Below are positions 44,706 to 45,960 of a stretch of 45,960 nucleotides of DNA, one piece after another (positions within the stretch are counted from its first letter, which is position 1; each line of letters starts with the position of its first letter). Location: contig JACDUA010000034.1 in assembly GCA_013519935.1 (NCBI GenBank), positions 1 through 45,960 on the forward strand. Reading direction: 5' to 3'. Under the pieces are notes generated by a model. The model saw only the letters and a list, made by a program, of their open reading frames with translations, made no database searches and was not told where the DNA came from. Made by a program: the position numbers and the translations under genes. The stretch comes from Ectothiorhodospiraceae bacterium WFHF3C12. Lineage in GTDB: Bacteria; Pseudomonadota; Gammaproteobacteria; Nitrococcales; Nitrococcaceae.

Positions 44706-44759
44706 GTTCGCGAACTATTGAGCCCATTCATGACGCGGCCAATATGAACCGTATAGAAT
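44706..44759 (+). promoter_or_regulatory. Palindromes and possible promoter before the ACP gene
   Basis: GTTCGCGAAC (44706-44715) is a perfect 10-bp palindrome. TTCAT (44727-44731) and ATGAA (44744-44748) form a spaced dyad just before TATAGAAT (44752-44759), a plausible -10. The -35 is weak, as expected if an activator is needed. Inferred control region of the lipid genes at the right edge. Confidence 0.4.
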
Positions 44760-44840
44760 TGCCGACGGTGCACGAGCGTATGCGCGCACCGCAGCGAGTG
44801 TAAACGAGTCCGGTCCGGGGCCGGAGAGACGGGGGTAGTG

Positions 44841-45107
44841 ATGACCGAAACAGCGGAGCTTGAGCGCGAAGTCGCCGAGTTGATCGTGGATGTCCTGAAC
44901 CTGGAGGAGTCGGCCGAGGAGATCGACCCCGAGCAGCCCCTGTTCGGAGAGGGCCTGGGTCTGGATTCCATCGATGCCCTGGAGCTGGCCGTGGCTATCT
45001 CCAAGAAATACGGCTTCGAGCTGCGTTCGGACGACAGCGACAATGCCCGTATCTTCTCCTCGCTGAGGTCGCTGAGTGAGCACATCGAGCGCAACCGCAG
45101 TCAGTAG
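44841..45107 (+). CDS. Acyl carrier protein
   Basis: Acidic carrier protein of 88 residues. The phosphopantetheine serine is S43 in GEGLGLDSIDALELAVAI. The motif form DSIDALEL, where the housekeeping AcpP has DSLDTVE, and the continuation SKKYGFELRSDDSDNARIFSS match the carrier proteins of aryl polyene and related type II polyketide/fatty acid clusters. The next gene is the membrane protein usually found beside them. The ATG at 44841 is directly preceded by an in-frame GTG. Confidence 0.88.
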   Translation: MTETAELEREVAELIVDVLNLEESAEEIDPEQPLFGEGLGLDSIDALELAVAISKKYGFELRSDDSDNARIFSSLRSLSEHIERNRSQ

Positions 45108-45182
45108 TCGCCGGGTGCCGGCCCTGGCCCGTCTGGTCCCGGGATCCGCGCCGGCGCCCGCGTCCACGGATCGCCGGCGCCA

Positions 45183-45785
45183 GTGAGAGCCACGCTGTCG
45201 TTCCTGATCCTCGTCGCCTATCCCCTCTGGGTCCACTTGAGCGTCAGTATCGGGCACCCCATGTGGGGCGCGACGGCGCTGCCGGTATTCTACCTGGCGC
45301 AGCGGCTCCTGGCCGTTGGCGGATTGCGCCTGGGCGCCGTGGACTGGAGCGTGTTGGCCGTGCTCGGCGCCGCGGTGGCCGTCGGGCTCGCCTATGGCCG
45401 CCACACGCTCATTTACATGCCGCCGGTGGCCATCACGGCGATGATCTTCCTGACGTTCGCCCGCAGTCTCGTGGGCGAAGGTCCGGCGCTGGCGACGCGC
45501 TTTGCCCGGGCCATGGGCGAGACCACGCCGGAGGTGGAGCGCTACACGCACCGGTTGACCTGGGTCTGGACGATCCTGCTCGGCGCCATCGTCGTCGAGA
45601 CCGTCTTGCTGCCCTTCTTGGTCAGCGACGAGGTGTGGTCGCTATTCTGCAATGTGCTTAACTATGTGTTCATCGGTGCGTTCATGAGCGCCGAGTTTGT
45701 CTATCGCAAGATCCGGTTCCGCCGCCCCTATACGCTGGCCGGTTTCATACGCCGCATGGCCAGCGTCGACTTTCGCAACATCTAA
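45183..45785 (+). CDS. COG4648-type integral membrane protein
   Basis: Hydrophobic protein of 200 residues with about five membrane segments (FLILVAYPLWVHLSVSI near the start; WTILLGAIVVETVLLPFLV and VFIGAFMSAEFVYRKI towards the end). It ends FRRPYTLAGFIRRMASVDF, a basic tail typical of COG4648 proteins. These are encoded in aryl-polyene-type clusters after the carrier proteins; their function is unknown. The GTG start lacks a clear ribosome site. Confidence 0.75.
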   Translation: MRATLSFLILVAYPLWVHLSVSIGHPMWGATALPVFYLAQRLLAVGGLRLGAVDWSVLAVLGAAVAVGLAYGRHTLIYMPPVAITAMIFLTFARSLVGEGPALATRFARAMGETTPEVERYTHRLTWVWTILLGAIVVETVLLPFLVSDEVWSLFCNVLNYVFIGAFMSAEFVYRKIRFRRPYTLAGFIRRMASVDFRNI

Positions 45786-45802
45786 GGCGGGACGGTGCCG
45801 GG

Positions 45803-45832
45803 CGACGTCGCACATGCGGGCGTGCGACGTCG
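45803..45832. terminator. Strong hairpin after the membrane protein gene
   Basis: CGACGTCGCAC, eight bases, GTGCGACGTCG: a perfect 11-bp stem, 18 bp after the stop. No T-run follows, so it may be a processing or attenuation structure and not a full intrinsic terminator. Confidence 0.5.
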
Positions 45833-45912
45833 TCTGAATAACAACGCCGACGGCATGCCCTGCATGACCGGAACGGCGACAGGCGGGACTCCTGGGTAGA
45901 GGGACGCAAGAC

Positions 45913-45960
45913 ATGTTGGATCGACGAACGGCCGCGTCGCGTCCGCCTCGCGCGCGCGCT
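45913..45960 (+). CDS. Possible start of a gene cut off by the window end
   Basis: An ATG with GAGGGA ten bases upstream opens a frame of 16 codons (MLDRRTAASRPPRARA) that is still open at the edge. Too short to identify. By position it would be the next gene of the suspected polyene-type cluster. Confidence 0.3.
   Translation, partial: MLDRRTAASRPPRARA

Overview
The window looks like chromosome from a high-GC, probably halophilic or haloalkaliphilic gammaproteobacterium. I would place it near the Ectothiorhodospiraceae/Chromatiales, but this is inferred from gene content and order, not from a search. The supporting blocks are glnE-ilvE beside cell-envelope genes, groES-groEL next to cutA-dsbD, aroQ-accB-accC, and plsY diverging from folB-folK. 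A trehalose operon and an ectoine-synthase-like protein fit life at high salt. No rRNA, tRNA or CRISPR array was seen.

Layout. (1) 1-1041: a complete IS481-type insertion sequence with its 6-bp target duplication. (2) 1.1-6.2 kb: a small accessory group. It has a leftward aldo/keto reductase and serine hydrolase, a rightward protein that joins an EctC (ectoine synthase) domain to an ATP-grasp ligase, and a TetR regulator with a perfect palindrome upstream. (3) 6.4-10 kb: an Lnt-like acyltransferase whose 3' end overlaps that of a leftward secreted lipase/lipase-foldase pair. (4) 10.2-14.2 kb: otsB, a GH15 glucosidase and otsA. (5) 14.2-23.1 kb: a surface-polysaccharide region with two sulfotransferases, an O-antigen-ligase-like membrane protein, three related GT4 glycosyltransferases, one GT2 glycosyltransferase and an unrecognised ParB-like protein. 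(6) 23.3-27.2 kb: a FIST sensor protein overlapping a PAS-GGDEF-EAL protein. (7) 27.2-32.4 kb: a leftward run of glnE, ilvE, a CHCC zinc-finger protein and an LpxL-type acyltransferase. (8) 32.4-35.2 kb: palindromic repeats, groEL and groES with a perfect CIRCE operator. (9) 35.2-43.4 kb: rightward cutA, dsbD, a TlpA-like thioredoxin, aroQ, accB and accC, then leftward plsY, then rightward folB, folK and a MidA-like methyltransferase. (10) 43.6-45.96 kb: a response-regulator/adenylate-cyclase fusion, then an acyl carrier protein and a small membrane protein that look like the first genes of an aryl-polyene-type lipid cluster running off the right edge.

The most unusual item is the EctC/ATP-grasp fusion. 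Its N-terminal half keeps most of the ectoine synthase pocket but has a shifted metal-ligand histidine, and no ectA, ectB or ectD lies nearby, so it probably makes something other than ectoine. Other items worth checking are a paired palindromic repeat present in two copies, the ParB-like protein in the polysaccharide cluster, the hairpin that buries the transposase start, and the polyene-like genes at the right edge.
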